From: Ureibacillus chungkukjangi
GTDB taxonomy: Bacteria > Bacillota > Bacilli > Bacillales_A > Planococcaceae
Length of the DNA: 64,000 bases
Assembly (NCBI RefSeq): GCF_003217295.1
Contig: NZ_QJTJ01000019.1
Span: forward strand, 1 to 64,000
Direction: 5' to 3'
In this document: positions 35,606-49,062 of the stretch, piece by piece
How positions within the stretch are numbered: the stretch's first letter is position 1
Layout: every line of letters starts with the position of its first letter
Translations under genes and position numbers: made by a program
The notes under the pieces: generated by a model
Databases searched by the model: none
Seen by the model: only the letters and a program-made list of their open reading frames with translations
Told to the model about the DNA's origin: nothing

Positions 35606-37051
35606 CTATCTTTTATTGATTTCTTCAAGCAAGATTTTGTTCACCATTGGTGGGTTTGCTTGTCCTTTTGAAGCCTTCATGATTTGGCCTACTAAGAAGC
35701 CTATCGCACGGTCTTTCCCGTTTTTAAAGTCTTCAATAGATTGAGCATTTGCATCAAGAACTTCTGTAACTAAACCAAGTAAAACAGATGCATCAGAGAT
35801 TTGAACTAATCCTTTTGCTTTTACGATTTCGTTAGCATCTCCACCATTTTTCACAAGCTCAGTGAATACTTTTTTCGCGATTTTAGATGAAATCGTTCCA
35901 TCTGCAATTAACTTCACCATACCGCTTAAGTTTTCAGGTGTTAATGGTGTATCAGCAAGCTCTTTTTGTTCTGCGTTTAAGTACGCTGACACGTCACCCA
36001 TTAACCAGTTAGCAGAAAGCTTTGAGTCTGCTCCAAGTGCTACCATTTCATCAAAGAAATCTGAAATGACTTTGTTAACAACAAGAACGCTTGCATCGTA
36101 GTTATTTAAGCCAAGTTCTTCAACATAGCGTTTTTTACGAGCATCTGGAAGCTCAGGAATAGAAGCTCTAACTCTTTCTAACCATTCATCATCGATATTA
36201 AGGTCCACTAAGTCTGGCTCTGGGAAGTAACGGTAATCATCTGTTCCTTCTTTAACACGCATTAAGATTGTTTTACCCGTTTTCTCATCAAAACGACGAG
36301 TTTCTTGCTGGATTTCGCCACCAGACATTAATACTTCTGCTTGGCGAACTTCTTCATGCTCGATACCTTTTCGTACAAAGTTGAATGAGTTTAAATTTTT
36401 AAGCTCGGCTTTTGTACCGAATTCTTCTTGACCATAAGGACGAATCGAAATATTGGCATCACAACGAAGTGACCCCTCTTCCATACGTACATCAGAAACA
36501 CCTGTATATTGAATAATTGCTTTTAATTTTTCAAGATATGCATATGCCTCTGCTGCTGTGCGGATATCTGGCTCAGATACGATTTCCACAAGTGGCGTTC
36601 CCTGACGGTTAAAGTCTACTAATGAATAGCCATCGCCATGCGTTAGTTTACCAGCATCTTCTTCCATATGAAGACGAGTAATACCGATCTTTTTCGTATA
36701 GCCTGGTTGACCATCTGTACCTTCGATTTCAATTTCAATCCAGCCATTTTCACCGATTGGTTTATCAAATTGCGAGATTTGATATGCTTTCGGATTGTCA
36801 GGATAGAAATAGTTTTTACGGTCAAATTTTGTTTGTTGGTTGATATCCATGTTAAGTGCAAGAGCAGCCTTCATAGCATAATCTACAACGTTTTTATTCA
36901 ATACAGGTAATACACCTGGGTAACCAAGGTCGATTACTGTAGTGTTTGTATTTGGCTCTGCACCGAAATGGTTTGGTGCTGGAGAGAATATTTTAGAATT
37001 TGTTTTTAACTCAACGTGTACCTCTAAACCAATAACTGTTTCAAAGTTCAT
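35606..37051 (-). CDS. gatB: Asp-tRNA(Asn)/Glu-tRNA(Gln) amidotransferase subunit B
   Basis: 481 aa. The N-terminal GatB core opens [20 protein letters not shown], with the signature [33 protein letters not shown] and [10 protein letters not shown]. The C-terminal YqeY-like domain ends the protein. It binds the mischarged tRNA and phosphorylates the Glu/Asp before amidation using ammonia from GatA. Last gene of gatCAB, only 2 nt after gatA. Confidence 0.97.
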   Translation of the reverse strand: MNFETVIGLEVHVELKTNSKIFSPAPNHFGAEPNTNTTVIDLGYPGVLPVLNKNVVDYAMKAALALNMDINQQTKFDRKNYFYPDNPKAYQISQFDKPIGENGWIEIEIEGTDGQPGYTKKIGITRLHMEEDAGKLTHGDGYSLVDFNRQGTPLVEIVSEPDIRTAAEAYAYLEKLKAIIQYTGVSDVRMEEGSLRCDANISIRPYGQEEFGTKAELKNLNSFNFVRKGIEHEEVRQAEVLMSGGEIQQETRRFDEKTGKTILMRVKEGTDDYRYFPEPDLVDLNIDDEWLERVRASIPELPDARKKRYVEELGLNNYDASVLVVNKVISDFFDEMVALGADSKLSANWLMGDVSAYLNAEQKELADTPLTPENLSGMVKLIADGTISSKIAKKVFTELVKNGGDANEIVKAKGLVQISDASVLLGLVTEVLDANAQSIEDFKNGKDRAIGFLVGQIMKASKGQANPPMVNKILLEEINKR

Positions 37052-37053
37052 AA

Positions 37054-38517
37054 TTATTTACCCTCCCAAATTTGAGGAGTTTGAGTATTGAAATCTGTTG
37101 CTTGCTCATAAGCGTAAGCAGTGCGATAGATTGTTTCCTCGTCAAAATGTTTGCCGATAATTTGTAAGCCTAATGGAAGTCCATTATCAAATCCACATGG
37201 AATTGAAATCGCAGGAACGCCAGCAAGGTTAATCGGAATCGTTAAGATGTCGTTTGCATACATCGTCATTGGATCATCAATATTTGCGCCAATTTCGAAC
37301 GCTGCTGTTGGTGCAGTTGGTCCAATAATAACATCATAGTTTTCAAACACTTTATCATAATCTTGTTTGATTAGAGTACGTGCTTGTTGTGCTTTTTTGT
37401 AGTAAGCATCATAAGTACCAGCACTTAATGAGTAAGTTCCTAGCATAATACGACGTTTCACTTCGTCACCAAAGCCCTGTGCTCGTGTTTCTTTATAAAG
37501 CTCCATTAAGTTCTTCACGTTTTCAGCACGGAAGCCATAACGGATACCGTCAAAACGAGAAAGGTTTGATGAAGCTTCAGAAGAAGAAAGAATATAGTAA
37601 GCTGCTAAAGCGTATTTAGAATGAGGTAGTGATACTTCATCAACCGTAGCACCTAAGCCTTTTAGTACTTCAAGGGCTTGTAATACTGAATTTTTAACCT
37701 CTTCTTTAACACCTTCACCAAGGTATTCTTTTGGTACTGCAATACGTAAGCCTTTAATGTCGCCATTTAGCTTCGATGCATAGTTAGGTACCGGTACGTC
37801 TGCTGAAGTTGAGTCGCTAGGGTCTACACCAGCGATTGCTTCTAAAAGAAGTGCATTATCATAGACGTTGCGTGTAATTGGTCCGATCTGGTCTAGCGAA
37901 GAAGCGAATGCTACTAATCCAAAACGAGATACACGACCATAAGTAGGCTTCATTCCTACAACACCACAATAAGCTGCTGGCTGGCGAATTGAACCACCAG
38001 TATCAGAGCCTAATGAGAATGGTACTTCTCCTGCTGCCACTGAAGCTGCAGATGCACCTGAAGATCCACCTGGTACATGATTTAGGTTCCAAGGGTTTTT
38101 AGTTGTTTTATATGCAGAGTTCTCGTTTGAAGAACCCATAGCGAATTCATCCATGTTAAGCTTTCCAACCGTTACCATGCCTGCTTCACGTAGTTTTTTA
38201 ACTACAGTTGCATCATAGATTGGCATAAAGCCCTCTAAAATTTTAGAAGCACAAGTTGTTTCAAGTCCTTCTGTTACAATATTGTCTTTTACACCGATTG
38301 GTAAACCAAATAATGGACCACGTTGTTCGAATGGCACTTGATCCATTTGAGCAGCTTGTTCCGTTGCTTTTTCTTTATTTAAAGCTAAGAAAGCTTGTAC
38401 ATCGTTATCTAGGTTTTCGATACGAGCAAATGCTTCGTTCGTTAAATCAGCGATCTTAAATTCGCCGTTATGTAAGCCTTCTTGTAATTCTTTTGATGAA
38501 AGTTTGAATAACGTCAT
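37054..38517 (-). CDS. gatA: Asp-tRNA(Asn)/Glu-tRNA(Gln) amidotransferase subunit A
   Basis: 487 aa, amidase signature family. Catalytic triad: Lys in [10 protein letters not shown], cis-Ser in [13 protein letters not shown] and the nucleophile Ser in [13 protein letters not shown]. It releases ammonia from glutamine for transfer to tRNA-bound Glu/Asp. Middle gene of gatCAB, the glutamine-dependent route in organisms lacking GlnRS. Confidence 0.97.
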   Translation of the reverse strand: MTLFKLSSKELQEGLHNGEFKIADLTNEAFARIENLDNDVQAFLALNKEKATEQAAQMDQVPFEQRGPLFGLPIGVKDNIVTEGLETTCASKILEGFMPIYDATVVKKLREAGMVTVGKLNMDEFAMGSSNENSAYKTTKNPWNLNHVPGGSSGASAASVAAGEVPFSLGSDTGGSIRQPAAYCGVVGMKPTYGRVSRFGLVAFASSLDQIGPITRNVYDNALLLEAIAGVDPSDSTSADVPVPNYASKLNGDIKGLRIAVPKEYLGEGVKEEVKNSVLQALEVLKGLGATVDEVSLPHSKYALAAYYILSSSEASSNLSRFDGIRYGFRAENVKNLMELYKETRAQGFGDEVKRRIMLGTYSLSAGTYDAYYKKAQQARTLIKQDYDKVFENYDVIIGPTAPTAAFEIGANIDDPMTMYANDILTIPINLAGVPAISIPCGFDNGLPLGLQIIGKHFDEETIYRTAYAYEQATDFNTQTPQIWEGK

Positions 38518-38542
38518 GAGGCTACCTCCCTTTGCTCTTATA

Positions 38543-38836
38543 TTAGTCTTCTAAGATTGCTGGTACTTTTACTTGACCATCTACTTGTTCTTTAACGTTT
38601 TGCATCATTACTTCACGGTCTAGACCTTTTTGTGCAACGTCTTCACGCATTACATTAACGATAGGTAAAACGTGTGATGTTGGTTCCACATTAGTAGTAT
38701 CCAGCTCATTTAATGTTTGTGCGAAGTCAGTAATTTTCCCTAATTGGTCTGCAAATTTTTCCGCCTCTTCATCAGTAATAGCAAGACGAGCTAAATGTGC
38801 TACGTGTTTTACTTCTTCTTTTGATAATTTCGCCAT
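38543..38836 (-). CDS. gatC: Asp-tRNA(Asn)/Glu-tRNA(Gln) amidotransferase subunit C
   Basis: 97 aa beginning [20 protein letters not shown], the typical GatC start; GGAGG lies 8-10 nt upstream, whereas 11 further in-frame codons have no ribosome site. GatC clamps GatA to GatB. First gene of the operon. Confidence 0.95.
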   Translation of the reverse strand: MAKLSKEEVKHVAHLARLAITDEEAEKFADQLGKITDFAQTLNELDTTNVEPTSHVLPIVNVMREDVAQKGLDREVMMQNVKEQVDGQVKVPAILED

Positions 38837-39222
38837 AACTTTACACCTCCGATAATCTCTACGTGGCAATAATCATTAATTGTACCATTTTTAGTTTTAG
38901 AAAAACACGATTTTCGCCAATTATAGCGAAATCAGGCTTTTCTTATACCGATATCCAAATACTCCATTTAATATCATATCAGTGAAATAAATCATGAAAT
39001 TTGATAAATCCCGAAGTTATCTGTCAATGTCCGTCACAATAGGAAATAATTAATTCACTCTGCCATTTTAATACATTGAATCAAACTCTATTATCGCCTT
39101 ATCTTCCATAAATTCAAACATATGAATTTGAAATTGTTTGTGTGCTGTTTGTGTGCCAGGTACATATTACATTTCGAATATTCCGAATTATCCACGTACC
39201 TGGCACACAAACAATTCACCAC
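38837..39222. other. Region between camS and gatC
   Basis: About 390 AT-rich bases that should hold the gatC promoter. The only notable structure is the long perfect inverted repeat listed separately. Confidence 0.4.
39147..39212. repeat. Perfect 17-bp inverted repeat, GTTTGTGTGCCAGGTAC
   Basis: GTTTGTGTGCCAGGTAC at 39147 is matched by its exact inverse complement at 39196, separated by 32 bp that contain a TTCGAATATTCGAA-like inner dyad. It lies between a terminator and the gatC promoter region. No transposase is nearby. A GTACCTGGTAC motif also lies at 14635, just before a chemoreceptor stop. Confidence 0.8.
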
Positions 39223-39258
39223 AAAAAAAGTGTAGCCGCGTTGGGCTACACTTTTTTA
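39223..39258 (-). terminator. Terminator of camS
   Basis: AAAAAAGTGTAGCC pairs with GGCTACACTTTTTT; the stem begins at the camS stop codon and a T-run ends it on the minus strand. Confidence 0.93.
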
Positions 39259-40434
39259 GTAGTCGTAGATATGAACGAAGGGTTCTTGTTCGTTTCGTTC
39301 TTTTATGATTAATGCTTCCGCTCCATTAATGGATGTGATGCTTACTTCGATATCTACATCAACAGGTAGATGTTGCATGATGACACCTGATATATACTGC
39401 GTAAATCCAATGATTTCGGTCGTTCCGTAAAATTGGATTGGCACTTCGATCGATAGCTTACGAAGCGTATTGTTTTGATAGAAGCCCCTACCAATTACAC
39501 TCGTATAATTTGAGAAGTATTCATCGATATCCTGCTTAAACTTCAGGAAGCTGTCATTTACATCACGATAGAGTGCTTCTGGTGAAGACATTGGGAAGGT
39601 CACATACTTCTCGTTAATACCCTGCCAATCTCCTAAAGCATTTTGACCTTTGTCCGAAACGCTAAATGAAAAATAACTTCCAGGAACGATTGAGTTATTA
39701 GCTGCCTGTTTAAATAGACCAATCACAATTGGTACATCTTGAAGCTCTGGACGTTGACGAAGTCTCGAAATTACTTGTTCAGCAATCTCTTTGCCCTTTT
39801 GTTCAAGCTCTGTATCCGGAATTGGTTCTTCAAATGTATCGCCGTATTGCTCTTTTTGGTAGTAATAAATTGAATTTAAGGCTAGACCGATGGATATCCC
39901 ACCAAGCTTTACTTTATTATCATCTGTTTTAACTAGATAATTTTGTTCAATCACGTGAGCCAAATAGATCGGTGCTTCTTGTGCTCTTGTTACAGGATCT
40001 AATGCTGTTCCATTTGCATCCACATCAGGAGGATTTAACCCTCGTAGCTCTTCTGATTGATCTTGATTTTGATTACTTCTTGCAAGCCAGTTTTTAACCG
40101 TATCCGTATCTAAATACTGACCTTCCTGGAAGTAATAGTTATCTGTATCATATACGTTTTGTGAAAGTCGCATTAAACCTTCTTCTACTTCTTTAATGTC
40201 ATATTTTGTATATAAATTTGACACGACTAATCCACGGCTAGCACTTTCCTTATAAGGTACTAGCGTTCTATAATAATTATCATTCAATTGCATACTTGGG
40301 ATGATTGTCGTTTCAATTACGCTTTCAGTTTCATCTGTATCTTTTAACACTTCTGTATCTTCTTTAAAGGAAGGCACACAACCTGCTAGCATTGCAACAA
40401 CGACCACCGCCGGAATCCAGCGAAATCGGTTCAT
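39256..40434 (-). CDS. camS: CamS-family lipoprotein (YerH-like)
   Basis: 392 aa. Signal peptide with lipobox AMLAGC, then the CamS domain (LVPYKESASRGLVVSNLYTK near residue 60; SFYSFSVS-type and GFTQYISGVIMQHLP segments later). CamS was named for the precursor of a staphylococcal peptide pheromone; the lipoprotein's role in Bacillaceae is unknown. It follows ligA by 14 nt in the conserved pcrB-pcrA-ligA-camS operon. Confidence 0.92.
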   Translation of the reverse strand: MNRFRWIPAVVVVAMLAGCVPSFKEDTEVLKDTDETESVIETTIIPSMQLNDNYYRTLVPYKESASRGLVVSNLYTKYDIKEVEEGLMRLSQNVYDTDNYYFQEGQYLDTDTVKNWLARSNQNQDQSEELRGLNPPDVDANGTALDPVTRAQEAPIYLAHVIEQNYLVKTDDNKVKLGGISIGLALNSIYYYQKEQYGDTFEEPIPDTELEQKGKEIAEQVISRLRQRPELQDVPIVIGLFKQAANNSIVPGSYFSFSVSDKGQNALGDWQGINEKYVTFPMSSPEALYRDVNDSFLKFKQDIDEYFSNYTSVIGRGFYQNNTLRKLSIEVPIQFYGTTEIIGFTQYISGVIMQHLPVDVDIEVSITSINGAEALIIKERNEQEPFVHIYDY

Positions 40435-40448
40435 CGTTTGAAACTCCT

Positions 40449-42461
<2,013 letters not shown>

Positions 42462-42484
42462 TCATCACATCAATACTTTGTTAA

Positions 42485-44740
42485 TTAACCTTTTGTAATT
42501 GGTGCAAATTTAGCCAATAAACGCTTAATGCCTACGTTCGGGAATGCAATATCCAGCTCAAGGCCATCATTCTCACCTTTAACACTTACTACAGTACCTG
42601 TTCCCCACTTACCATGGACCGCCTTATCGCCAGCTCTCCATTCCATTTGGTTTCCACCTGTAGCTTGTAGGCTTGCAATTTGAGGCTTCGTTTGGACATC
42701 ACCGATAGTACGACGTCTTTGGCTTTGTGCACGGCTTCTTCCTGCACCAAATGGCAATTCATCCTCATCAAAGCGATTGCCTGATTTTGAAATTTGTTCA
42801 ATGATGTCTTCTGATATTTCTTGCAGGAATCGAGAAGGCATATTGAAGCTTGAGCGTCCGTACAATGTTCGGGAACCAGCACAGGTTAAATACAATCTTT
42901 GTTCAGCACGGGTAATTCCAACATAAGCTAGACGACGTTCTTCTTCCATCTCAGCGGCATCATCCAATGAACGTGAATGCGGGAAAATATTCTCCTCCAT
43001 TCCGATAATAAATACTACTGGGAATTCTAATCCTTTTGCAGAGTGCATTGTCATTAGAATAATAGTACCTTTTGATGTATCTTCTTTATCTAATGAGTCA
43101 ATGTCTGCTATTAAGCTTAAGTCTGTTAAAAAAGCAATTAGCGACTTGTCATCACTACGCTCTTCAAAAGCCTTCGTAACAGATAAAAACTCTTCTATAT
43201 TTTCTAAACGACTTTCTGCTTCAATCGTTTTTTCGTTTTCCAGCATAGCTCGGTAGCCAGATTTCTCGATAACTTGTTCAACAAGCTCTGTTACTGACAG
43301 ATAGTCCTGCATTTTAGTGAAATCTTCTATTAACTGATGGAATTTCTCCACACTGCTTGCCGCTCTTCCTGTAATCCCCATGAATAACACTTCCTTCATG
43401 GCATCAAAAATTGAACGGTCTTGTCCAATTGCGTAAGAGGCAATCTTTTCAAAGGAAGTTGCTCCAATGCTTCGCTTCGGCTCGTTAATAATTCTTGCCA
43501 AAGATAAATCATCATCATTATTGGCTATCAATCGTAAGTAAGCTAACAAGTCTTTAATCTCTTTACGGTCATAGAACTTAGTTCCGCCAACGATCTGATA
43601 GGTCATATTCGACTTAACGAGCACTTCCTCCATCACACGGGACTGGGCATTGGTACGGTAAAGAATCGCAAAATCATCTAATGAGCGGTTTTCCTTTTCC
43701 ATAAGCTTTTGGATTGTCTGCACGACAAATTGTGCTTCATCCTGCTCATTTGAAGCCTTGTAATGAACAAGCTTTTCACCATCTAAATTTTCTGTACGTA
43801 ATTTCTTTGGATAACGGCTTTCGTTATGCTCAATGACATCATTAGCAGCCTTTAGAATGCGTTTTGTCGAGCGATAGTTTTGCTCAAGAAGAATGACTTT
43901 AGCTTTTGGATAATCCTTTTCAAAGGATAAAATATTGCCGATATCTGCTCCACGCCAACGATAAATCGATTGGTCGGAATCCCCTACGACACATATGTTT
44001 TTAAATTTTTGTGCTAGTAATTGAACAAGCTTATATTGTGAATGGTTGGTATCCTGATACTCATCTACATGTATGTATTGGAATTTATTTTGGTAGAATT
44101 CCAACACCTCTGGTACACGCTCAAAAAGTGTAATTGTCGTCATAATCAAATCATCAAAATCCAATGATTGGTTTCGACGCAGTCTTTTCTCATAGCCTTC
44201 ATAGACCTGAGAAATTACTTTTTCATATGGATTACTAGGATTACTGTTAGCCTTGTACATATCTGCAGTGATACATTCATTTTTGGCAGAGCTAATAGCA
44301 TTTAAGATAGCTCTAGGCTCAAAACGTTTTGAATCAATATTCAATTCTTTTAACACATTTTTCACTACAGTTAACTGGTCACTTGAATCTAAAATAGAGA
44401 AGTTTTTTGAAATACCAATTCGATCGATATTACGTCTTAAAATACGTACACACATTGAGTGGAAGGTTGATACCCACATACTTTGTGTCGTACCGTTTCC
44501 AAGCAGGTTATCGATACGTTCACGCATTTCTCGAGCTGCCTTATTGGTAAATGTAATAGCTAATATTTTAGAAGGATAGACTTCCTTCTCAACAACTAGA
44601 TAAGCAATACGGTGCGTTAAAACACGAGTTTTACCAGATCCCGCCCCCGCCATAATTAACAATGGGCCATCTGTTGTTTTTACCGCTTCAGCCTGTTGTG
44701 GATTCATTCCATTAAGTAAATTTTTCGTTATTTGTTCCAT
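42485..44740 (-). CDS. pcrA: DNA helicase PcrA
   Basis: About 751 aa, UvrD/Rep superfamily 1. Walker [13 protein letters not shown] (about 34), motif [45 protein letters not shown] and [11 protein letters not shown] in order. A C-terminal Tudor-like domain ([15 protein letters not shown]) binds RNA polymerase in Bacillus. The ATG has AAGGCGG upstream; seven further in-frame codons up to a GTG are not needed. It acts in repair, rolling-circle replication and removal of transcription conflicts. It follows pcrB. Confidence 0.97.
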   Translation of the reverse strand: MEQITKNLLNGMNPQQAEAVKTTDGPLLIMAGAGSGKTRVLTHRIAYLVVEKEVYPSKILAITFTNKAAREMRERIDNLLGNGTTQSMWVSTFHSMCVRILRRNIDRIGISKNFSILDSSDQLTVVKNVLKELNIDSKRFEPRAILNAISSAKNECITADMYKANSNPSNPYEKVISQVYEGYEKRLRRNQSLDFDDLIMTTITLFERVPEVLEFYQNKFQYIHVDEYQDTNHSQYKLVQLLAQKFKNICVVGDSDQSIYRWRGADIGNILSFEKDYPKAKVILLEQNYRSTKRILKAANDVIEHNESRYPKKLRTENLDGEKLVHYKASNEQDEAQFVVQTIQKLMEKENRSLDDFAILYRTNAQSRVMEEVLVKSNMTYQIVGGTKFYDRKEIKDLLAYLRLIANNDDDLSLARIINEPKRSIGATSFEKIASYAIGQDRSIFDAMKEVLFMGITGRAASSVEKFHQLIEDFTKMQDYLSVTELVEQVIEKSGYRAMLENEKTIEAESRLENIEEFLSVTKAFEERSDDKSLIAFLTDLSLIADIDSLDKEDTSKGTIILMTMHSAKGLEFPVVFIIGMEENIFPHSRSLDDAAEMEEERRLAYVGITRAEQRLYLTCAGSRTLYGRSSFNMPSRFLQEISEDIIEQISKSGNRFDEDELPFGAGRSRAQSQRRRTIGDVQTKPQIASLQATGGNQMEWRAGDKAVHGKWGTGTVVSVKGENDGLELDIAFPNVGIKRLLAKFAPITKG

Positions 44741-44815
44741 GATGCACCGCCTTCTACACAAACATTTGTTCTGTTTTTATTATAACGAATTTCTTTTAGC
44801 TTGTGAATTTTATAT

Positions 44816-45508
44816 TTAAATAGTAACGTTCTTTACCGCCTCAACTGTTTTCAGGGCTTGTTTTAAATCATCATAAATAATATTCCCTACAACGACTGTA
44901 TCTGCAAGACGAGCCATCTCAGCCGCTTGCTCCGGACCAGTAATACCACCGCCATAGAAAAGTCGAGTCTCGTCTAAAACTTCCTTTACAGAAGCAACAA
45001 TCTCTTCGTCACCATAAGCACCACTATATTCAAGATAAAAAATCGGTAATTTAAAATAGTTTTCAGCTAAGCGTGCGTAAGCAATCACGTCATCCTTCGT
45101 TAAATCCGTCTTCGCGTCTGTTACCTGGGCTACCTTGCAATCTGGATTTAACACACAATAGCCTTCAGCAATCAGCTCATCCCAAACTAAAATATCACCA
45201 TATTCTTTAATCGCTTCATGATGCAAATCCTTTACCCATTTTGTATCCTGACTGTTTAATACACTTGGTATAAAATAATAGTCAAAGCCAGCTAAAATTG
45301 CGTCTACATTGGAAATTTCCAGTGCAACCGGTACTGAAAAACGTCGTACACGAAGTAATATATCTATCACATTTTCTAGTGTTACATCATCTGTACCGCC
45401 AACTAATATGACATCAGTTCCAGATTCACATACCATCTCTAATGCTTCCTCTGACAGCTCTTTTGCAGGATCAATTTTGAACACATGTCGCCAATTTTTA
45501 TATTCCAT
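44816..45508 (-). CDS. pcrB: Heptaprenylglyceryl phosphate synthase PcrB
   Basis: 230 aa TIM barrel of the GGGP synthase family. Motifs: [48 protein letters not shown] and [12 protein letters not shown]. In Bacillus PcrB makes heptaprenylglyceryl phosphate, an archaeal-type ether lipid, from glycerol-1-phosphate. First gene before pcrA, as in Bacillus. Confidence 0.95.
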   Translation of the reverse strand: MEYKNWRHVFKIDPAKELSEEALEMVCESGTDVILVGGTDDVTLENVIDILLRVRRFSVPVALEISNVDAILAGFDYYFIPSVLNSQDTKWVKDLHHEAIKEYGDILVWDELIAEGYCVLNPDCKVAQVTDAKTDLTKDDVIAYARLAENYFKLPIFYLEYSGAYGDEEIVASVKEVLDETRLFYGGGITGPEQAAEMARLADTVVVGNIIYDDLKQALKTVEAVKNVTI

Positions 45509-45658
45509 ATTCCTTACTTCCCACCTATCAACCCTAATATTTATATGTTTTGACTCTTAATATTCGTCTTCAAGTATAACGTAAAGTGCACTAAATCAAA
45601 AAGTTTTCATTCTTCTAAAATCCATGCAGTTTTATCCTATGTATTACTTTAAAGAATG

Positions 45659-45710
45659 GTAAAAGGCTATTTAGCAAGTCTTGTTCTTTGACTAACTAAA
45701 CAGCCTATTT
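45659..45710 (-). terminator. Terminator of yerC
   Basis: AATAGGCTGTTTAGTTAGTC with GACTTGCTAAATAGCC, then TTTTACC on the minus strand. Confidence 0.85.
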
Positions 45711-45725
45711 TTATTTAATCGATTA

Positions 45726-46043
45726 TTATTTTGAAGCCTGAAACGGTTTTTCGTCTGGATAAAGACGTCCCAACATTTCATCGTAAGTATCATTTCCATA
45801 ATCAAAACAGCGTCGCACACGTGAAATCGTTGCAGTCGATGCACCTGTTTCCTTTTTAATGGATTCATACGTTTTCTTTAGACGCAATAAATGAGCTACT
45901 TCAAATCGTTGTGCTAATGATTGAATTTCACTGATCGTACATAAATCATCGAAGAACTTATAGCATTCCTCTATATCCTTCAACTCTAATACAGCCTTAA
46001 ATAATTGTTCAGTTTGATGCCCACGAATTTTATCGATTTGCAT
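45726..46043 (-). CDS. yerC: YerC/YecD-family TrpR-like regulator
   Basis: 105 aa. The TrpR/YerC-type helix-turn-helix is visible as IQSLAQRFEVAHLLRLKKTYESIKKETGASTATISRVRRC (quoted here by its ends IQSLAQRFEVA and TISRVRRC), followed by DYGNDTYDEML. Binding targets are not known from sequence. It lies just after yerB, as in Bacillus. Confidence 0.93.
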   Translation of the reverse strand: MQIDKIRGHQTEQLFKAVLELKDIEECYKFFDDLCTISEIQSLAQRFEVAHLLRLKKTYESIKKETGASTATISRVRRCFDYGNDTYDEMLGRLYPDEKPFQASK

Positions 46044-46069
46044 TTATAATCTTCATCCTTTCGCATTTG

Positions 46070-47116
46070 CTACGAATATTTTACCGATGTAGTAATTCCT
46101 GGTTTTGTCGGTACGAAATGAACCCATGTTTTTCCTGGGGTTAATTTCACTTCACTACCATCCTCTTCAACTGCTTTTAATACGCCATCTCTATTTTCCC
46201 AGCGTACCTCCCGCATTAAGCCTTGCTGAAAAACATAAGCAGTCCCACCAGAAGTTAAATCAATTTCGCGACGACCTTCACTGTCTATAATGGAATGGCT
46301 CATTTCAAAAAACAAGACATTCGAAAGCTCTACCTTCTTATTTGTTAAATAATCGATTGTTTCTGCATTTCCTGATTGTCGTGTATAGGTATTACTTTCA
46401 CCATCATAAGTGTATAAGCTATTAAACATGTCATTATTACTATAAGTAATAGCTACTGATTCTGCCTCAGTCCCTATTTTAACACTTTCATCCTCTTTAT
46501 AATAAGTATACGATACTTTTTTCTGATAAAGAAGTGAAGCGTTCACTTTATCCGCAGCAGTTTCTAAATTTTCACCAGGGAAGTAAGAATTATGTGGTGC
46601 AACACGGTCAGACGAACGTTTAAATAGGATTCCGTCATATTGCATACCGTTTACATTGTCAACAAACCCATTGACTAATTGCTGCTGAGCTTCTGGGCTA
46701 TAGCCATGGGCAATGTAAAAGGCATCGAGCCCTGCAGCTAATTCAATAAAGTAATCCCGCGCACTACGTATTGGTCCAATCGATTCTGGAATTTCCGATT
46801 GATATAACGCTAGTAATCTAGTAACATCACCTTCTGCGAGCATTTCATAAATCACGTCAGCCGATTCTAAACCTGATTGTGGACGTGCATCAGGATAATT
46901 ATTAATAGTTGCTAGAATAGGGCGCTGGGTAATCTCATTTGCAACACCCATGCCTGTAAATGGTGCAAAATAGGGGAACGTGCTTTCTTCTCCTGTTACA
47001 GGCACTACTTCTTCACTAGTATTGTTTGTGTTTGCTTCTACGACTTTCTCTTTGTCGCCACATCCAGCTAATAAGCATAGACAGGCAAGCACTGGAAAAA
47101 CTTGATTTACACGCAT
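46070..47116 (-). CDS. yerB: DUF3048 lipoprotein YerB
   Basis: 348 aa. Signal peptide with lipobox LLAGC; the DUF3048 region includes FAPFTGMG, RPILATINNYPDARPQSGL, VIYEMLAEGDVTRLLALYQS and GPIRSARDYFIE, and a C-terminal part with GKTWVHFVPTKPG. A surface lipoprotein of unknown function. Its start is 13 nt after the stop of yerA, so it is cotranscribed with it. Confidence 0.93.
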   Translation of the reverse strand: MRVNQVFPVLACLCLLAGCGDKEKVVEANTNNTSEEVVPVTGEESTFPYFAPFTGMGVANEITQRPILATINNYPDARPQSGLESADVIYEMLAEGDVTRLLALYQSEIPESIGPIRSARDYFIELAAGLDAFYIAHGYSPEAQQQLVNGFVDNVNGMQYDGILFKRSSDRVAPHNSYFPGENLETAADKVNASLLYQKKVSYTYYKEDESVKIGTEAESVAITYSNNDMFNSLYTYDGESNTYTRQSGNAETIDYLTNKKVELSNVLFFEMSHSIIDSEGRREIDLTSGGTAYVFQQGLMREVRWENRDGVLKAVEEDGSEVKLTPGKTWVHFVPTKPGITTSVKYS

Positions 47117-47129
47117 AGAATTCGCTCCT

Positions 47130-48860
47130 TTAGCGCATCACAGCAGGCAACATCACTTTCTTTTTCATGACATCATATATACCTTGTGGAGTGATACGAA
47201 TATATGGTAAATGTGTGGATTGTAAAAAGAATAAGGTATAGATTGCATCTGAGTGACTATATCCTCTATCGTTAAGAGCTTTTGATAGCTTTTTCTCATA
47301 TTGTATCAACTCTTCTACTTCACCATCAAAAACCTTGCCGTTTATTTTAAGCGGGATTGATGCAACTACTTCTTTATTTTCTGCTAGAACAATTCCACCA
47401 TTTATTCTCTTTAGTTCATTAAATGCGAACTTCATATCTTCTATGCTTTTTCCTATTAAAATAATTTCACCAGTACTTGAATAAGAGGAAGCAAATCCTT
47501 TAATATGCGTATCGAATCCCTTGAGCATAGTATTAACACGCCACTTGCCTTTTCTGTCGATTAGCATAAGATAGCTTTCATCATTGTCTAGAGGAAGCTC
47601 CTTTTTACTAAACTGAAGATTAATAGAATATGGCTTGGTAATAACCTCATTAGTCAAATGAATTCCTATAGGCATTGAAAATTGAAAATCATCATCTGAA
47701 ATATCAAAAGGAATTGTAAAGGTATCGTATTGGTCCCATTTAATTTTTGGAAGAGCATTTACCTTTTTATCATCCCTTTTTAGCCAAACGCCTTTAGATA
47801 AAACCGATTCAGGATTTGGTGTCTTTTCATTTTTCAGAATATTCAACGTAGCAAAACGCCCAGTTGCAATTAACCCATGTAAATGTGATTTATTATAGTA
47901 ACGGGCAATGTTGTATGAAGCCATATTATAGGCATCAATTGGCGAGACACCCTCTTCTAGTGCAATACGAATACATTTATCCATGACACCATCCTCATGG
48001 AATGCAGGAGTAGAACCATCTGTCGTCATCATTAAATGATCAAATATGTCTAGCTCCTTATCTAAAATCCCTTTTAGTAATTGCGGTAAATCTGGACGAA
48101 TTGAAGAATGACGTAATGTCACATCTAAACCATGCAGAATTCTTTTCTCTACTTCTTCAACCGTCATAGCTTCATGATCACTATCTGCTCCAAAAAGCTT
48201 CATACGAGCGATTGTCTTTTCTGATGCACCGGGAAAATGACCTTCAATCTTTTTCCCTTTCATTTTCGCCGCTTGAATCCAGCTTAGCATTAGATCATCT
48301 CCACGAACTAAACGTGGCCATCCAGTTAACTCGCCACCTAGAAGCACATCATCCCGCCCTAGCCATTCTAAAACAGATTTATTAGTAAAAATTTCATCTT
48401 CATTTTGTAGCTCTGTTTGTGAATCAAATCTCGCCCACCAGTAAAATGAAAACGGCAATTTTTTTAATTGATCCATAATTGTAAACGCTTTCTGATTTGA
48501 CAATGAAAGAGCGAATGTCATGTTATCAGCAATGAATGTTGTTGTTCCAGTTTGAGCAGCAAAATCTGCAAATGAATGTGGATTATACAATTGTGTTGGA
48601 TGTACATGTGGCTCAATGTATCCAGGTACAACTACTTTTCCATCCAAATCAATGACTTCCGTTTTAGACATCTCTATTGGCATCTCATTACCTACATATA
48701 CAATTCGATTCCCTAAAATCCATATGTTTCCTACTAGCCATTTTTTTAGCACACTATGTAGAAAGCGAGCATTTTTTAAAACCATTGATGGTGCTAGTTT
48801 TCCATCGATTACAGCCACTTGTTTTCGAATTTCGTGAATCCTCCAGGTAGATTCTGGCAT
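47130..48860 (-). CDS. yerA: Adenine deaminase-like amidohydrolase YerA
   Basis: About 576 aa from the ATG with AGGGAG at 8 nt. Amidohydrolase family: the metal-binding PGYIEPHVHPTQ, later EGHFPG, GADSDHEAMT and MTTDGSTP. It is related to adenine deaminase (AdeC) but forms the separate YerA group; adenine deamination is likely but not proved. Its position next to the purine operon fits a purine salvage role. Confidence 0.88.
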   Translation of the reverse strand: MPESTWRIHEIRKQVAVIDGKLAPSMVLKNARFLHSVLKKWLVGNIWILGNRIVYVGNEMPIEMSKTEVIDLDGKVVVPGYIEPHVHPTQLYNPHSFADFAAQTGTTTFIADNMTFALSLSNQKAFTIMDQLKKLPFSFYWWARFDSQTELQNEDEIFTNKSVLEWLGRDDVLLGGELTGWPRLVRGDDLMLSWIQAAKMKGKKIEGHFPGASEKTIARMKLFGADSDHEAMTVEEVEKRILHGLDVTLRHSSIRPDLPQLLKGILDKELDIFDHLMMTTDGSTPAFHEDGVMDKCIRIALEEGVSPIDAYNMASYNIARYYNKSHLHGLIATGRFATLNILKNEKTPNPESVLSKGVWLKRDDKKVNALPKIKWDQYDTFTIPFDISDDDFQFSMPIGIHLTNEVITKPYSINLQFSKKELPLDNDESYLMLIDRKGKWRVNTMLKGFDTHIKGFASSYSSTGEIILIGKSIEDMKFAFNELKRINGGIVLAENKEVVASIPLKINGKVFDGEVEELIQYEKKLSKALNDRGYSHSDAIYTLFFLQSTHLPYIRITPQGIYDVMKKKVMLPAVMR

Positions 48861-49062
48861 TTTTAACACTCCCTTCTATTACTTATAAAATTTATTTTGG
48901 TTAATCGACTTTTATACGCACATACTAACTTTGCTCAAAAAATGTTCAAATATTAATTGAGTATTTAGAAAAAATATAGTGTTTTTATCGTATCACAGCA
49001 TTTTTTTAAAGAAAAGATTTAAATTTGCTACTCAATAACTTTTATAAGGGGAGTGACTTTAC

